Origin: Protonemura montana
Lineage: Eukaryota; Arthropoda; Insecta; Plecoptera; Nemouridae
DNA length: 64,000 nucleotides
Direction of reading: 5' to 3'
Assembly: GCA_947568835.1 (NCBI GenBank)
Contig: OX387609.1
Location: forward strand, 6,959,660-7,023,659
This document shows, one piece after another, positions 48,213 to 58,671 of the stretch. The notes under the pieces were generated by a model. It saw nothing but the letters and a program-made list of their open reading frames with translations. It did no database searches and had not been told where the DNA came from. A program made the translations under genes and the position numbers. Within the stretch, counting starts at the first letter, position 1; every line of letters starts with the position of its first letter.

Positions 48213-51200
48213 CTGTAACCAATAGGAGCCTGACATTTTAACGCCCTGGCAAACTCTCCCCAGCTGCTGAGCCGCCATTCATCGATTCGTCGTCGACCAT
48301 TCCGATAGCGATCTTTGGTATAGAATGCAAACGGTTTGCAGTATGCACAGTCCAAGTATTTTATGTGTGTGTACACAAGGCAATTAGCAAGCAGTTTGTT
48401 CTAGATATGAGTATTTCTCCATTCCATAGCTTAAATGCTGCCTCGACTGCATCTTTGAACTTGTTATCAATCCTGTTAGCTAAATCTCATAACTGTTAGC
48501 GAACTTAACCCAATACCACGACAAATAGCATTTCTATAAATACTTAGACTTAGTTTGTCCTTATTGCAAGTTGAAAAAATGGCCAAATCAACCACATTAT
48601 AGTAACCATTGAAGTTTTCAATATCAATCATAGCTTTGTTCATCACTCAATTAGCGTCCAAACCGATGTAGTTTGCGTAGATACAGTTAAACAGGACGCA
48701 TTTAGTTGATAACATTTTTTAGACAGGTTTAAGTTTTAGAATTACTTTTACTATTAAAATAAATGTCACGGTTTCTACATTCACTAAATAGATTTAAAAA
48801 TTCCAGCAATCGACTGAAACTTAAAATAAAAATTTGTCCAAACGCAAAGAGCATGTAGATATTGAGAAAATGAAGTGTTCATTTTTCAATGGAAAATTCT
48901 TACATATTTATCAAACAAAAAATAAAGAAAATGGGTAAGAGAAGAATTTATAATATTTTATAGAGAAGCGTCAATATTATCATTCTCGATTTGAATTTGA
49001 TCCACGCCTTTGCCCTCCTCGGGCATATGTTCGAGACACTTCTTACCACACTGCTTTAGCATTGCTGTACGCTGAGAAAAATGACATGTTAGTAAATCAA
49101 GTTCGTTCAAATACTGTGCAAGGCTGCGACTAATTTCAACAATATACAGGAAATCGACTAGTGAAGAAGGTACAAAAACACCGTTTAGTAGTAATATGTG
49201 GTCATCTTTGACAGAATCAACTAGGTGTTAAAAAAACAAATTTCTAAAGATATTTAAAAACACTGATCAGAAGAAAGCAGGCTTCATATTTCTTAAGTTT
49301 CATTACTGGTCTGCTTTGCCATTTCTGATTTTCGCATCAAATACGGAAATCCCATTTCAGTATCGATTATAATTTCACATAAAAAGTAAGGGTGGTGCAC
49401 AACCATGAAGTTAGCTTTTTAACTTCACATCAATTGACTGTTTTTCTCTTAGAATCAAACACATTTATTTCAAATGTTAATTAATGAATTAATATTAAGG
49501 GTTTTTAGTGGAACAAGAGTGCGTCAATATTATTTGAACACCTGGCTTGGTTTGGTTTGATTTTCCTTCAGTTAAAAAATATCCAACGCAATCGAATCCA
49601 CACCAGCGTCTTTTTCACGTCGTCTTATGTGTCAGAATGGTCAGAAAATTAATCTGTTTGTGAGTAAAAATGGAATCACACCACGTTACGTTCCAGATAT
49701 ATATGTTCTCTGAAGAGGCCAATCTGTTTACAACTATCCCAAACTATTCCGCTAACTGAAAAATCTTTAGTTACCTTACGTCCTTACTTCGCCAAGTCTA
49801 GGACTTGAAAGAATTTTCATCCAACTTTATCATAGAGTCCGTAAAAAATGGCACACTTTTTCGGCATCACTTTCTCATCAACATCGTATTCTCTTTTTAT
49901 CTCATTCCAAGAAAACGCATTACACAGCCAATCGTTCACTGTCAAGTTAAATTTGTCAGTCGTTTCATCAGAACGTTTCTTTGCGAACATAGCAAAGCAA
50001 AATAACTTTAGCTGTGTTCGCCACTCGAACCCAATCATACCACGACGCCCCACTTACCGTAAGAGTCCTGCTTTCCGTAACCACCCGCGCCGTAGCCTTG
50101 AGAATCTGTCGAACAAGGCACATAGCAGTTACAGGGTCACAAGACTTGATTCAAGTCACAAATGGTCACAAGAATAGTAGAAAAGTCTCGAGACTTCGGG
50201 GGTTGGGCAAGGTTGGAGGGAATACTGTATTGCAGAGAGTTGAGTTGACGAAGTACGAAAGGACGAAATGCAATTCCTAATTTTCTCTTTACCCCAATTT
50301 ATTTACTAGCCTTTTGTCACTCTTTTCTAGGTTGTCGATGGAGAATGATTGGCAAGCCGAAGTAGACTTAAGGACCACAAAGATAAATTTATTACAAGCA
50401 ATTTGTTCAAGAATTAGAGCAATTTTTCAGCTATCTTTTAAATAATTAACAGACTGATTGGCTGTTGCCAAACAAATAAGAAATTAACAGACTGTCAAGC
50501 TCTTAACAGACCACTGAAAATCTGGCACTAAGTTCGAGATGGAGGAAATTACAATTGTAAGAATGGGCAATAATACCCAATATTGGCACGGAGCTTCACC
50601 TTGTTAATTTACTGTTTTACTATCTCCTTTTCATCACAGATGCTTTCTGATGATTATCTGCAAGTCACAGCACTACAAACCTTGAATTCTCAACAACCAT
50701 AGAGTGGTTAAAGACTTATTTTCATTTTGATAAACCATATGAATAAGATTTACTAACGCTGAGACATTAGATAAGAAAACTCCATACTATTGCAGGCTAG
50801 GACACTAAGTATGAACGAAGCTACAAAAAGATAACTCACCACCGTATCCGCCACCCCCCTGGGAGTATCCACCGCGGTCGTCATACTGCTGGACAGGTTG
50901 GCCGCCCCCGTACCCTGCATAAGGGTCGTGTGCTGGCGCCTTGCCGTAAGCACCGTACGCCCCAGAGTCCTGCTGGCTGCCGTAGCCACCCGCCCCCGAT
51001 GAGCTGCCCCCATAGCCGCGATTCTCAACGCCTGCACCAGAGCTGTAGCCCTGTGGGAGGTTGGAACCAGGTTTACAATGTTTATGATGGTTTTTAGACT
51101 CATGTCTACTTGATTTATCCTTAGCACAAGTTTTTAGAAAAACTATTTGAACTGGGTTTTGAATGCTTAGTAAAGGGCTAGTAAGTAGGGAGCAGTCCTC

Positions 51201-54200
51201 TGCTCTCGACTGTTCAAACCTCTGAAGAAGTAACTAGTATATGTTACGAAACGTCGGGAAATTTAGTGCCCTTTACTTAGCATTCAAAACCCAGTTCAAA
51301 TTGTTTTTCTAAAAAGGTTTACAATGTGTTGCATTGGCTGGCTTGGGTAGGTGAACCATGCGTCATGCCAATGTAGCAACTGTATCGCAGTCACATGCCT
51401 CAAAAAGACAGGTCCCTTCTCTTTTGACAACATGGATTTGTGGAAGAATGCTGCTGTATTAATCGTACTGTCCTTCGGAAGGGATTTTAAGCCAGTGGTC
51501 ACCTTCAAGTTCTTTGACAGGGAGAGGCAATGTGCCGGCAAGGGCTTTCTTCTCACTTGTCGGCTAGATTAGGTTCATCAACATTCACTCGGTCACTGAT
51601 ACGACAGCGCCACAGAGCCAGTTGTCAAAACAGTGGGTTTTTAAACATAAAAAACCAATCAATTATCTTGGTTGAAAGGAACTTCTCATTCTAAAACCTT
51701 TTACAGTAATACAACTGCTCAAGAGTAACATTCCTAACATTTTAAAATCCCTGTTAAGTGTCTGAATTAAAAAAACCTGTGCACCATGTAGTATAATCTT
51801 TGGCCGAAATGATCTCGGTTCTCATATTATATTCTGCGGTTCTGTTTCTCGTGTTTTTTTACTCTAAATTAGAACGAAAAACTCGTAACAACCGATTCAA
51901 AATCGATTATGTTGAGTACCAATCAATGTAATTTCGAAGTGTAAACGATAAAGTGTGTTTTTGTTAAATCTAAGCTGGTGTGGCTGTCAAATAACAATAG
52001 AAACACAATTTCGGGTGCGCTGGCCGCGTTGGCTCACCTGTTGCTGCTGCTGCTGCGGGTAATCTGCGCTCTCGTAGCTCGAGTAGCCTCCATACTGTTG
52101 GTGACCGCTGTTGCTGTACGAAGGCTGCGGCTCAGGTTGCGTGTCATAGCCGCTGGAGTAGTTCTCGGAGGCGTAGCTCACGTTCAGGTCACTGTCACAC
52201 AAAGTGCGGGAAGTTATGACGGGCCACAGGGGTGGGTCATATAGCAGGTATAGCGTACGTAAGTATATCATTCTCGTTGTGGTAGCTTAACCTAATGTAG
52301 CCAAAATAAAGGTCAGTAAAGCAAGAAACATTGCTATGTTGTGACCTTAATGGCAACCTATGTGCCAGATACAGATTTCTTGTTAGTCTTCCTCGTAACA
52401 ATGGGTAGAAACATGTTCAAAACTGAAACATGTTGAAAAATGTACAACTGAACTACAACTTCATTAAATGAGTTTGTCTCTTCTTCTTTCAAATACACTA
52501 ATATTTTGCAGTATTTTCTTCTGCCATCGCTTTTTCTCATCCAATGCATTCAATTATAAAAATTACTTTTGGTATTCTTTCTCCAAGTACCCCAAGCAAT
52601 TTGAATAATTATTTCCATATGTTAAAACACAAACCCAGTCTCCCTACATTTGCTTTTTTCTTTCTAACTAGAAAATGTATTGAATCCAAATTGATTACTC
52701 TTAGTATTCTTCTAATAACTTTTTAAATAATAGCACCACTGAAGTGTTCTACATAAACAAATTTTGTGACTGGTCAATATCGATTCACTGACCTGTATGT
52801 AGGCTGCGCTTGCTGCTGGTACTGCTCCGGCTGTGGCTGGTGGGTCTCGTAGCCCTGGGCGTACGAGCTTGGCTGGTGCGAGTAGCCGTTATTGGACGGT
52901 GCAGAGTCATAGCGACCTCGCTTGCTTGGCGGGGCTCCTCCCATTGGAACTCCTACCCAATCATAATTTGCTTTGTTGATGAACTGTATTTATGATTTAA
53001 ACTGGAGTTTACAGTTCAGATGATTTAGGGGCTTAATTTCTTTTTTACGACATCCTTATAAAAAAATCAAAGTACTTGACTCCATCCCAACTTCGTATCT
53101 TTTCAAGCTATATTTATGCTATGACAAACTTAGGATAATCGAATGCTTCTGACTTCAATTGCATGGTACATGCTCAACAAACGCATGCATAAGCACTTCT
53201 ATATTCATTCAAATCTCTACATTTAAAAAATCATAACTTCTGATCATATGGCTGTTAATGATTCTTTTTTTTTATGAAAAGATAAGAGGCAGGCTGCAGG
53301 AGATGCTTGAAAAAAAAAACTTGTTGCTAAAAATTGCAGGGCAATTTGGTAAAATATAACATTTTCCATCCCCTGCCACGGACAAATCGCTAGGCGTAGG
53401 GCAAACATTTTTAACAAGGAATTTCTATTTCTGGTGTTCTAAATCTCCTGAATATTTTGTCAAATTCTGAGATGGTGACGGTTTTGAGTGTGGGCACTTG
53501 ATATGGAATTACCCGGTAGTATTTAAAGCCTAATTAACAATTAGACGATAATAACGTCGATGCAAACCACAAAAAAAAAAGCATAACAACTCTAAAATAA
53601 TGAGACTGTTGCACCGACCTCTCTTTTGCGGTGGTGGACCGTACGATCGCTCCTGAACAAGCGGTGGTGGGTGAGCAGCAGGCTGCTCATAGTCATTGTA
53701 CCGTGGAGGTGGCGGGCCCCCTCGCCCTCTTCCGCGCATCCCATCACCGCGGGGGAAACCACGGCCGCGGGGGACAAAGTCCCCTCGACCTCGCATGCCT
53801 CCACGGCCACGGAAACTGTTTGGGTAGTCACCGTTGCCTGGTGGTGGAGGGCCATCACCTCGGAATATCCTTGAGGGAAAGCAGAAGGGTTTAGGTAATG
53901 TTTACCACAACTCATTAGGTTTGTTGCCCATTAATTTTCATTGTGTACCTTGTAGGGATACCAAAGCTTCCTCCACCTCTATCCCCACTGCCTCTCATTG
54001 GGCCACCATGTGGGGGTCCGCCACGAGCTCCGCGAACGGGCGGCCCACCCCTCATCATCCCTCGGGCACCACTGTAGCAACAAGGCATTGCACATCTCAG
54101 TGAAGAGCCACGAAGGGTGGTCGAAATAACAATGATTACAATAGAAGATAAGTCTTTATGGTCGTAATGTGATTTGGTTCAACTCACCGGCCTCGCATTC

Positions 54201-54309
54201 CTTCAGCTCCAAACCCTCCTCGACCCCTTGGTGGGCCCCCTCTACCTGGAACACCACGGCCAGGACCTCCTCTGCCACGGGGAGCGAATCCTCTAGGTGA
54301 GTCAGCCAT
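48139..54309 (-). CDS. RGG and Tyr/Gly/Gln-rich low-complexity protein
   Basis: Eight coding exons in transcript order: 54309-54188, 54071-53949, 53869-53619, 52952-52793, 52191-52038, 51050-50840, 50105-50058, 48212-48139. The phases agree and total 380 codons plus TAG. The first 160 residues are packed with RGG/RG repeats (GRGRGG, MRGRGD), the target of arginine methylation in RNA-binding proteins. A basic SKRGRYD follows near residue 175. The rest is a prion-like Tyr/Gly/Ser/Gln region (YSSGYDTQPEPQPSYSNSG, QQQQQQ, GYGGSSSGAGGYGS). No RRM, KH or zinc finger is seen. The composition resembles hnRNP/FET low-complexity domains, so a nuclear RNA-granule role is likely, but I do not recognise the gene. 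Confidence 0.85.
48958..50053 (-). CDS. Possible small nested gene or alternative exons
   Basis: Two minus-strand segments lie in the last intron of the RGG-protein gene. The first is open from 50053 to 49817 and looks protein-like (FAKKRSDETTDKFNLTVNDW, AFSWNEIKREYDVDEK), with a possible donor aaa/gtgatg at 49871/49870. The second follows a tttttctcag acceptor and runs from 49071 to TAA at 48960-48958 (MLKQCGKKCLEHMPEEGKG, VDQIQIENDNIDASL). Joined in phase 0, starting at the internal Met of ...MFAKKRS, they would give about 77 residues. The second segment is also phase-compatible with the RGG exon ending at 52038. No family is recognised. Confidence 0.35.
50058..50105 (-). CDS. RGG-protein exon 7
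   Basis: Short exon encoding DSQGYGAGGYGKQDSY, the same style as exon 6. Acceptor ttgttcgacag, donor g/gtaagt, phase 1 to 1. Confidence 0.8.
50422..50526. repeat. CAGTGG-ended inverted-repeat element, copy 2
   Basis: Begins ttttcagctatc...ttaacagactg and ends aacagaccactgaaaa, with a shared middle gattggctgttgccaaacaaataa. Copies occur at about 4985-5098 and 59725-59848. The ends are imperfect inverted repeats, so it looks like a short non-autonomous DNA transposon. Confidence 0.7.
50840..51050 (-). CDS. RGG-protein exon 6, Tyr/Gly-rich
   Basis: Encodes YGGSSSGAGGYGSQQDSGAY and DRGGYSQGGGGYG. Acceptor acctcccacag, donor g/gtgagt, phase 0 to 1. Confidence 0.85.
51129..51316. mobile_element. 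Fold-back element with hammerhead-like core
   Basis: The arms 51130-51176 and 51266-51316 are near-perfect inverted repeats (tttttagaaaaac-atttgaactgggttttgaatgc). The 90-base loop contains ctgaaga (51222-51228, fits CUGANGA), a stem gtaac/gttac (51230-51234 with 51243-51247), then gaaac (51248-51252), with cgac (51207-51210) able to pair with gtcg (51253-51256). This is the layout of a hammerhead ribozyme, with small departures at two helix borders. Confidence 0.5.
51317..51605 (+). repeat. 5S-derived SINE, copy 4
   Basis: Plus orientation, lacking most of the 5S-like head. Shared blocks are ggatttgtggaagaat, gtccttcggaagg, atgtgccggca and the tail cggctagattaggttcatca. It abuts the fold-back element. 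Confidence 0.65.
52038..52191 (-). CDS. RGG-protein exon 5, poly-Gln end
   Basis: Encodes LNVSYASENYSSGYDTQPEP, GGYSSYESADYP and six Gln. Acceptor tgtgtgacag, donor cag/gtgagc, phase 2 to 0. Confidence 0.85.
52793..52952 (-). CDS. RGG-protein exon 4
   Basis: Encodes VPMGGAPPSKRGRYDSAPSN and a Gln/Tyr-rich end (PEQYQQQAQPTY). Acceptor gattgggtag, donor ag/gtcagt, phase 1 to 2. Confidence 0.85.
53619..53869 (-). CDS. RGG-protein exon 3
   Basis: Encodes the densest RGG block (GMRGRGDFVPRGRGFPRGDG) and a Pro-rich end (PPPLVQERSYGPPPQKRG). Acceptor ttccctcaag, donor g/gtcggt (a weak consensus), phase 2 to 1. Confidence 0.85.
53949..54071 (-). CDS. RGG-protein exon 2
   Basis: Encodes GARGMMRGGPPVRGARGGPP and GDRGGGSFGIPT. 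Acceptor ttgctacag, donor ag/gtacac, phase 2 to 2. Confidence 0.85.
54188..54309 (-). CDS. RGG-protein exon 1 (coding)
   Basis: Starts ATG GCT GAC TCA (MADSPRGFAPRGRGG) a few bases after an acceptor (ttttggttcag), so an untranslated exon precedes it. Donor cg/gtgagt, phase 2. Confidence 0.85.
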
Positions 54310-54546
54310 CTCAGCTATCCTGAACCAAAATAAGACTTATTATTTAATAGTTATGATATATTTTATTTTGACGCTGTATAAATCAAGTTTATCTACAATC
54401 AAAGAAAAAGGATTCTATACCACAATGGTGGTTAGGCGGGCGGCCAATTTCAAGAGGCGGTTTTATGCCATCAGTAGCAAAAATAAGAGCGAAGCACCAT
54501 TAATATTCTAAGAATATTGGAATAGATGATTACATTATTGAATAAA

Positions 54547-54780
54547 ACTTACTTAAAAGCAGTTATTTTATTGTAATTTATCAATATTCGGCAAAACCAC
54601 AAATGCCGACGCCGCTATGCGATACTATAAAGATGGCGAATGGGTTCGACTTGAACGAAGACAAGCGAAAACTGACGAAACGGGCGACGACCTCGGAGAT
54701 GATCACGTGACCTACAGCGCTGAAAGTGGCCCGGGAGTTTCGGTGATTGCATATCGGAGAGGAAATAGATTATAGACGAG
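54547..54780 (-). promoter_or_regulatory. Promoter and untranslated first exon of the RGG-protein gene
   Basis: CpG-rich sequence upstream of the first coding exon. In the gene's orientation it contains ttcgccatctttat, a YY1/Pho-type GCCATCTT, and tcacgtga at 54703-54710, a canonical E-box. A donor-like gtaagt (minus strand, about 54552) would end a short untranslated exon that joins the acceptor at 54310-54320. No TATA box is seen. Confidence 0.5.
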
Positions 54781-54797
54781 TTTTACTATCCACGTCT

Positions 54798-54803
54798 TTA
54801 TTT
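54798..54803 (-). terminator. Poly(A) signal of the zinc-finger gene
   Basis: AATAAA on the minus strand about 255 bases after the stop of the zinc-finger gene and just upstream of the promoter of the next gene. Confidence 0.45.
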
Positions 54804-55054
54804 GAAAGAACCATCCATTTGTCAGTCAGCCAGATAGGTGAAATCCACTAGAAAAGCTTTTCGTATTTCCAAACATATCAATATTCTTGGTTTGGCTACC
54901 TATTTCTGGAGGAAATACATCCCATTGCTACCAAGTTTACTAGAAAGTAGAAACCAACAAACAGTAAATAAATAAATACTATGTATCACACATTATCTAC
55001 GTTATATATTATAAGAGAGGATTGCAGATATGAAGATCTGACTTTAACCGAGTC

Positions 55055-56880
55055 TCACTGACCCAACATTGGTGTCATAGGCTCTGAGCCCTTCACTTTG
55101 GCATGCGTTAACATGTGTCCTTTCAAGGTATTGTTTTGGGCAAATGCAGCCCCACAAAGCTCACATTTATATTTCTTTTCTTTGGTATGTGTTAAATAGT
55201 GTTGCTTCAAGTTGGAATTTTGCGAAAATGACTTCCCACAAACATCGCATTTAAATTTTTTGACGTGGTAGTGGGTTAGTACGTGTTGGGTCAAAAGATG
55301 CCTATAAGAAAATCTATTTTTACAAATTTGGCACTCATATTTTTTTGCTTCGTTATGATTATTTAAATGTCGCTTTAAGATGGTACTATTGACAAAAGTC
55401 TGCCTGCAGATGTGGCACTCATGAGAGTGGTTATGATTCGCCAAATGCCGTTGTAACGAATATTTATAAACAAAGGTGGTTTCACAAAGGTCACATTTAT
55501 AATCTTTCACTTGGTTGTGTGCCACCAAATGCCTTTTCAAATTGGAACTTTTTGAAAATGCAGCTTCACAGAGATTACAAGCAAAAATCTTTAGTTTTGT
55601 GTGCGTATGCATGTGTTCTTTCAAGTGAGAGTTGTGTCGAAATATTTTCTTACAAATGTTACATTCGTGAGTTTTTGGCGTGTTGTGAGATTTCAAATGT
55701 CGAGTCAGATGACTCCGCAGAGGAAATTTCATCTTGCAAACTTGACATTCAAACTCTTTCACTTCTTTCTTGTGAATTAACAAGTGGGTGTGTAACAAAC
55801 TCCGTTTGGCAAATGTAACTTTACAAATCTTGCACCCGTAACTTTTGGCAGTACTGTGAGTTTGTAAATGCCGAGTGAGGTGATGAGCATGGGAAAATTT
55901 ACTTTTACACACTTGGCACTCATAACGCTTGACGTTGTTGATAAAACAGCTTGATTTATCGTTTTCCCAGTGACCTAAAGCTAACATGTGTTCTTTTAAT
56001 TTGGTACTTTGCTGAAATTTACACTTGCATACATTACACTTATGAATGCCCTTTGGTTCATTTAAAATATGCTTAATGAAGTGTTCATCCCTGCCCTTAA
56101 TATTCTTGTACTTTTTGCCACAAGCGTCACATGTTTCGCTATTTGTTTCGTGATGACTTCGGGCGTGACTTCTGATTGCGGTCATGCTGTCTAGAGATTT
56201 GCGGCATAAACAACACTGGAAGCGAGCTTCAGCGACTATTTCACCACTTTTGTTCGTTTCTGATCGCGAAGCACTGGAGCGACCTTGCGAACAGTGATGA
56301 TTTTTAGCACAAGATACATTCTCACACATACTAGCATTGCAATACTGATTCTTCCCAAAGTCAAGTCGTTGTTCTTCAACTTTTATCATCTCAAAGTTAC
56401 CCGGTGAATACTGTTGAATCTGTTTGTCCCCTGGTTCTGATATCTGCACTTCAACACTCACAGGATGAAATGAATCATTCGATGAAACACTGTTCCCGTC
56501 AGCCATGTCGATCGGTTTAACCTTTACCACCTCAGAGGAATCTTGATCATTTATTTGAAGTCTGCAGCCTTGTGGAATTGTCATTTCCATCTCAAAATGT
56601 ACACGGTGATAAGACTCATCTGACGAATCGCTGTTGTTCTCATGATCCCCTTGCCGTTCAATCTTAATCATATCCAAATTAAAATCTTTGTGCGGTTCGT
56701 TTTCTTCGTGATCCAGCTGGTCTGTTATTGTACTTTCGGCAGTAACACAGTTGTTCAACTCATATGATGTTGAACTATCTTCTTCTTCCCAATTTTGGGG
56801 TTCAACCTTGACCATTTCAAAACTGATCTGGCTGTATTCTTGAGATGGGGTCCTTTCTTCAATGGTGCTGGAACCTGTAC
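55055..56880 (-). CDS. Zinc-finger gene terminal exon
   Basis: Acceptor acttgttgcag; the frame is open through 608 residues, with the acidic region first and all 13 fingers after about 56230. Stop TGA at 55057-55055. Confidence 0.93.
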
Positions 56881-57745
56881 CTGCAACAAGTTACGTTATT
56901 TATGTTATGTTTTGAGTTTAAAATCTTTAAGGATTTCACATAGTTATATAGCCATGGCGTTTTGGATAGGCGGGTGGGTTTTGAGCTTTATGACGTCATG
57001 CCCTCCACTTTGTTTGCACCAGCTCCGAGAAGGAGCGCTCCCACCCAAACCAATGGCTTTTTGAGCACACATTTATTTTCCAATCGCATCACCAAAATTC
57101 TTTGAGCAAGACAATTGCCTAAAGAGCAACCTGAGAGCGAGCAACTTTGCCACTAGCGTGAAAGTTGCATTGAGGCAGTCACATGCCCAGTCAAAGCAGT
57201 GGAAACCTGGGACTCTTAGGGGCATCCAGTCGAAAATGCCATAAAGACAAGGCAATCCACAAATTCACAAGAAAAAAAAAAAAACTTCAACCTACCACTT
57301 TCAGCTTCATGTTCAGACTTGTTTTTGTCCCAATCAGGTTCCTTCTTCACCTGTTGAGCAGAAAGCATTCTTTGAAAAAGCGTATTTTGATATGAAAAGA
57401 GGTGCGCCAATGGTATCCTCTCTGATAAATTGGTGTATTTATATTTCTGGCAACTGACAAAGTGAAGCCACCTATTTGACGACCATGTTTGAGTTTTGCA
57501 ACAGATATTATCAACTGTTCACGTCCCAGCAATATTAGGAAAGACTGATTATCCAGGCAGGCATAATTTCCACAGAACACTGAGATGCCCTTGCAACAGG
57601 ACGGGCACTGCAAATCATTAACTGAGCTGATGATTCCTATTTCATCATATAAGATTGCAGTAAAATTCTAGATTACCTTCAAAGGAGAGTCTACTTGAGG
57701 TTCCAGCGTTTTTGTATCGGACACATAGGATATGTCTTTCTCCAT
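55055..57745 (-). CDS. C2H2 zinc-finger protein, 13 fingers
   Basis: Three coding exons: 57745-57677, 57350-57296 and 56880-55055, phases 0/0 and 1/1, 649 codons plus TGA. The N-terminal 230 residues are acidic and carry repeated PsiKxE words (VKKE, VKVE, IKIE, IKVE), the SUMO-acceptor consensus. Thirteen C2H2 fingers follow to the C-terminus, from FQCCLCRKSLDSM to YKCELCGAAFAQN. Linkers are not the usual TGEKP type (for example HSTAKSYG, HKKEVKEFE). No ZAD, BTB or KRAB domain is seen. A nuclear sequence-specific transcription factor is likely; the orthologue is not recognised. Confidence 0.92.
57296..57350 (-). CDS. Zinc-finger gene exon 2
   Basis: Encodes VKKEPDWDKNKSEHEAES, including a VKKE SUMO-type motif. 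Acceptor ctgctcaacag, donor g/gtaggt, phase 0 to 1. Confidence 0.82.
57677..57745 (-). CDS. Zinc-finger gene exon 1 (coding)
   Basis: Encodes MEKDISYVSDTKTLEPQVDS plus PLK, directly after a ctgttggcag acceptor and one base, so an untranslated exon lies upstream. Donor aag/gtaatc, phase 0. Confidence 0.8.
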
Positions 57746-58341
57746 CCTGCCAACAGAAATCCATGAAAAAATGGGTATGAAATCAGCATATCTCCTCCAT
57801 ACAACATTGTTAACACTGTGTAACATTTTTACTGAGATTTCATTAAGGAAGTAAGTTAATTAATTAGAAGATCATCAAAACCTTGCGTATAGGTTATGTT
57901 GGAATCCCTACAAATTTACCTTGCAGATTAGACGTTAATTTTTCACAACCTTTTACCGTTGTGTCATAAAATATGGAACCATTATGAAGCAATAAAACGA
58001 AGTAGAGTATTTAATTCAATTTCATCTGCAATCATTCTAATCTAAATTCAATCATTAACGGAAGAAACCAAAGACTAGAAGAAACTGTTCCTGAATATGT
58101 CAACCTGACAAATGAGGTGTCAATTGTCATCATCTGTTGCCACGCCTACCGGCCTTTCCTTCAAAGAGCGCGGGAATCATTTTTATAGACCTCGAAAAAA
58201 CTCTTTTACAAATTAACTGAGCGTGCTGCATCAAAAAATTGAAAGGTGGACTGTAATTAAAGATACGTGGGAACAGGAGGTTAAAAAAAAAGTCAGGGTA
58301 GATAAATACTAAGAACACAATAGAGCTATGATGGATAATCA

Positions 58342-58347
58342 TTTATT
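58342..58347 (-). terminator. Poly(A) signal of the golgin gene
   Basis: AATAAA on the minus strand about 165 bases after the golgin stop at 58513. Confidence 0.55.
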
Positions 58348-58512
58348 TACATGTAACTGTAACGTTTTAAGCTTAAACTATTAGTAAAACAGCACCATAC
58401 TATCTCGAAACTCAAAAGCTCACAATCGGCACAACTAAATTAAGTAAGTCTTCACTATAAGTGGTAACCATTGTCCCACTGAACAAACCAATTGGTCCTA
58501 ATAGTACCTGCC

Positions 58513-58671
58513 TCATTGCCACAGGAAACTTCCCCAACCTTTGCCACCACCTACTTGTTCACCTTTGGCTACGGTTGTCAAATGGCTGGCTTCTTCGGGA
58601 CTCAGTCTCAAGATTGTGTTTAGGACGGGCACCAGTCGAATTCTTTCGTCTCCGCCTTGAAGTGTCACAAA
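58513..58671 (-). CDS. GCC2: Golgin terminal exon, GRIP domain
   Basis: Encodes FVTLQGGDERIRLVPVLNTI, LRLSPEEASHLTTVAKGE and a Gly/Trp end (GWGSFLWQ), stop TGA at 58515-58513. Acceptor aatgttccag, phase 0. It completes the roughly 45-residue GRIP fold. Confidence 0.9.
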   Translation of the reverse strand, partial: FVTLQGGDERIRLVPVLNTILRLSPEEASHLTTVAKGEQVGGGKGWGSFLWQ

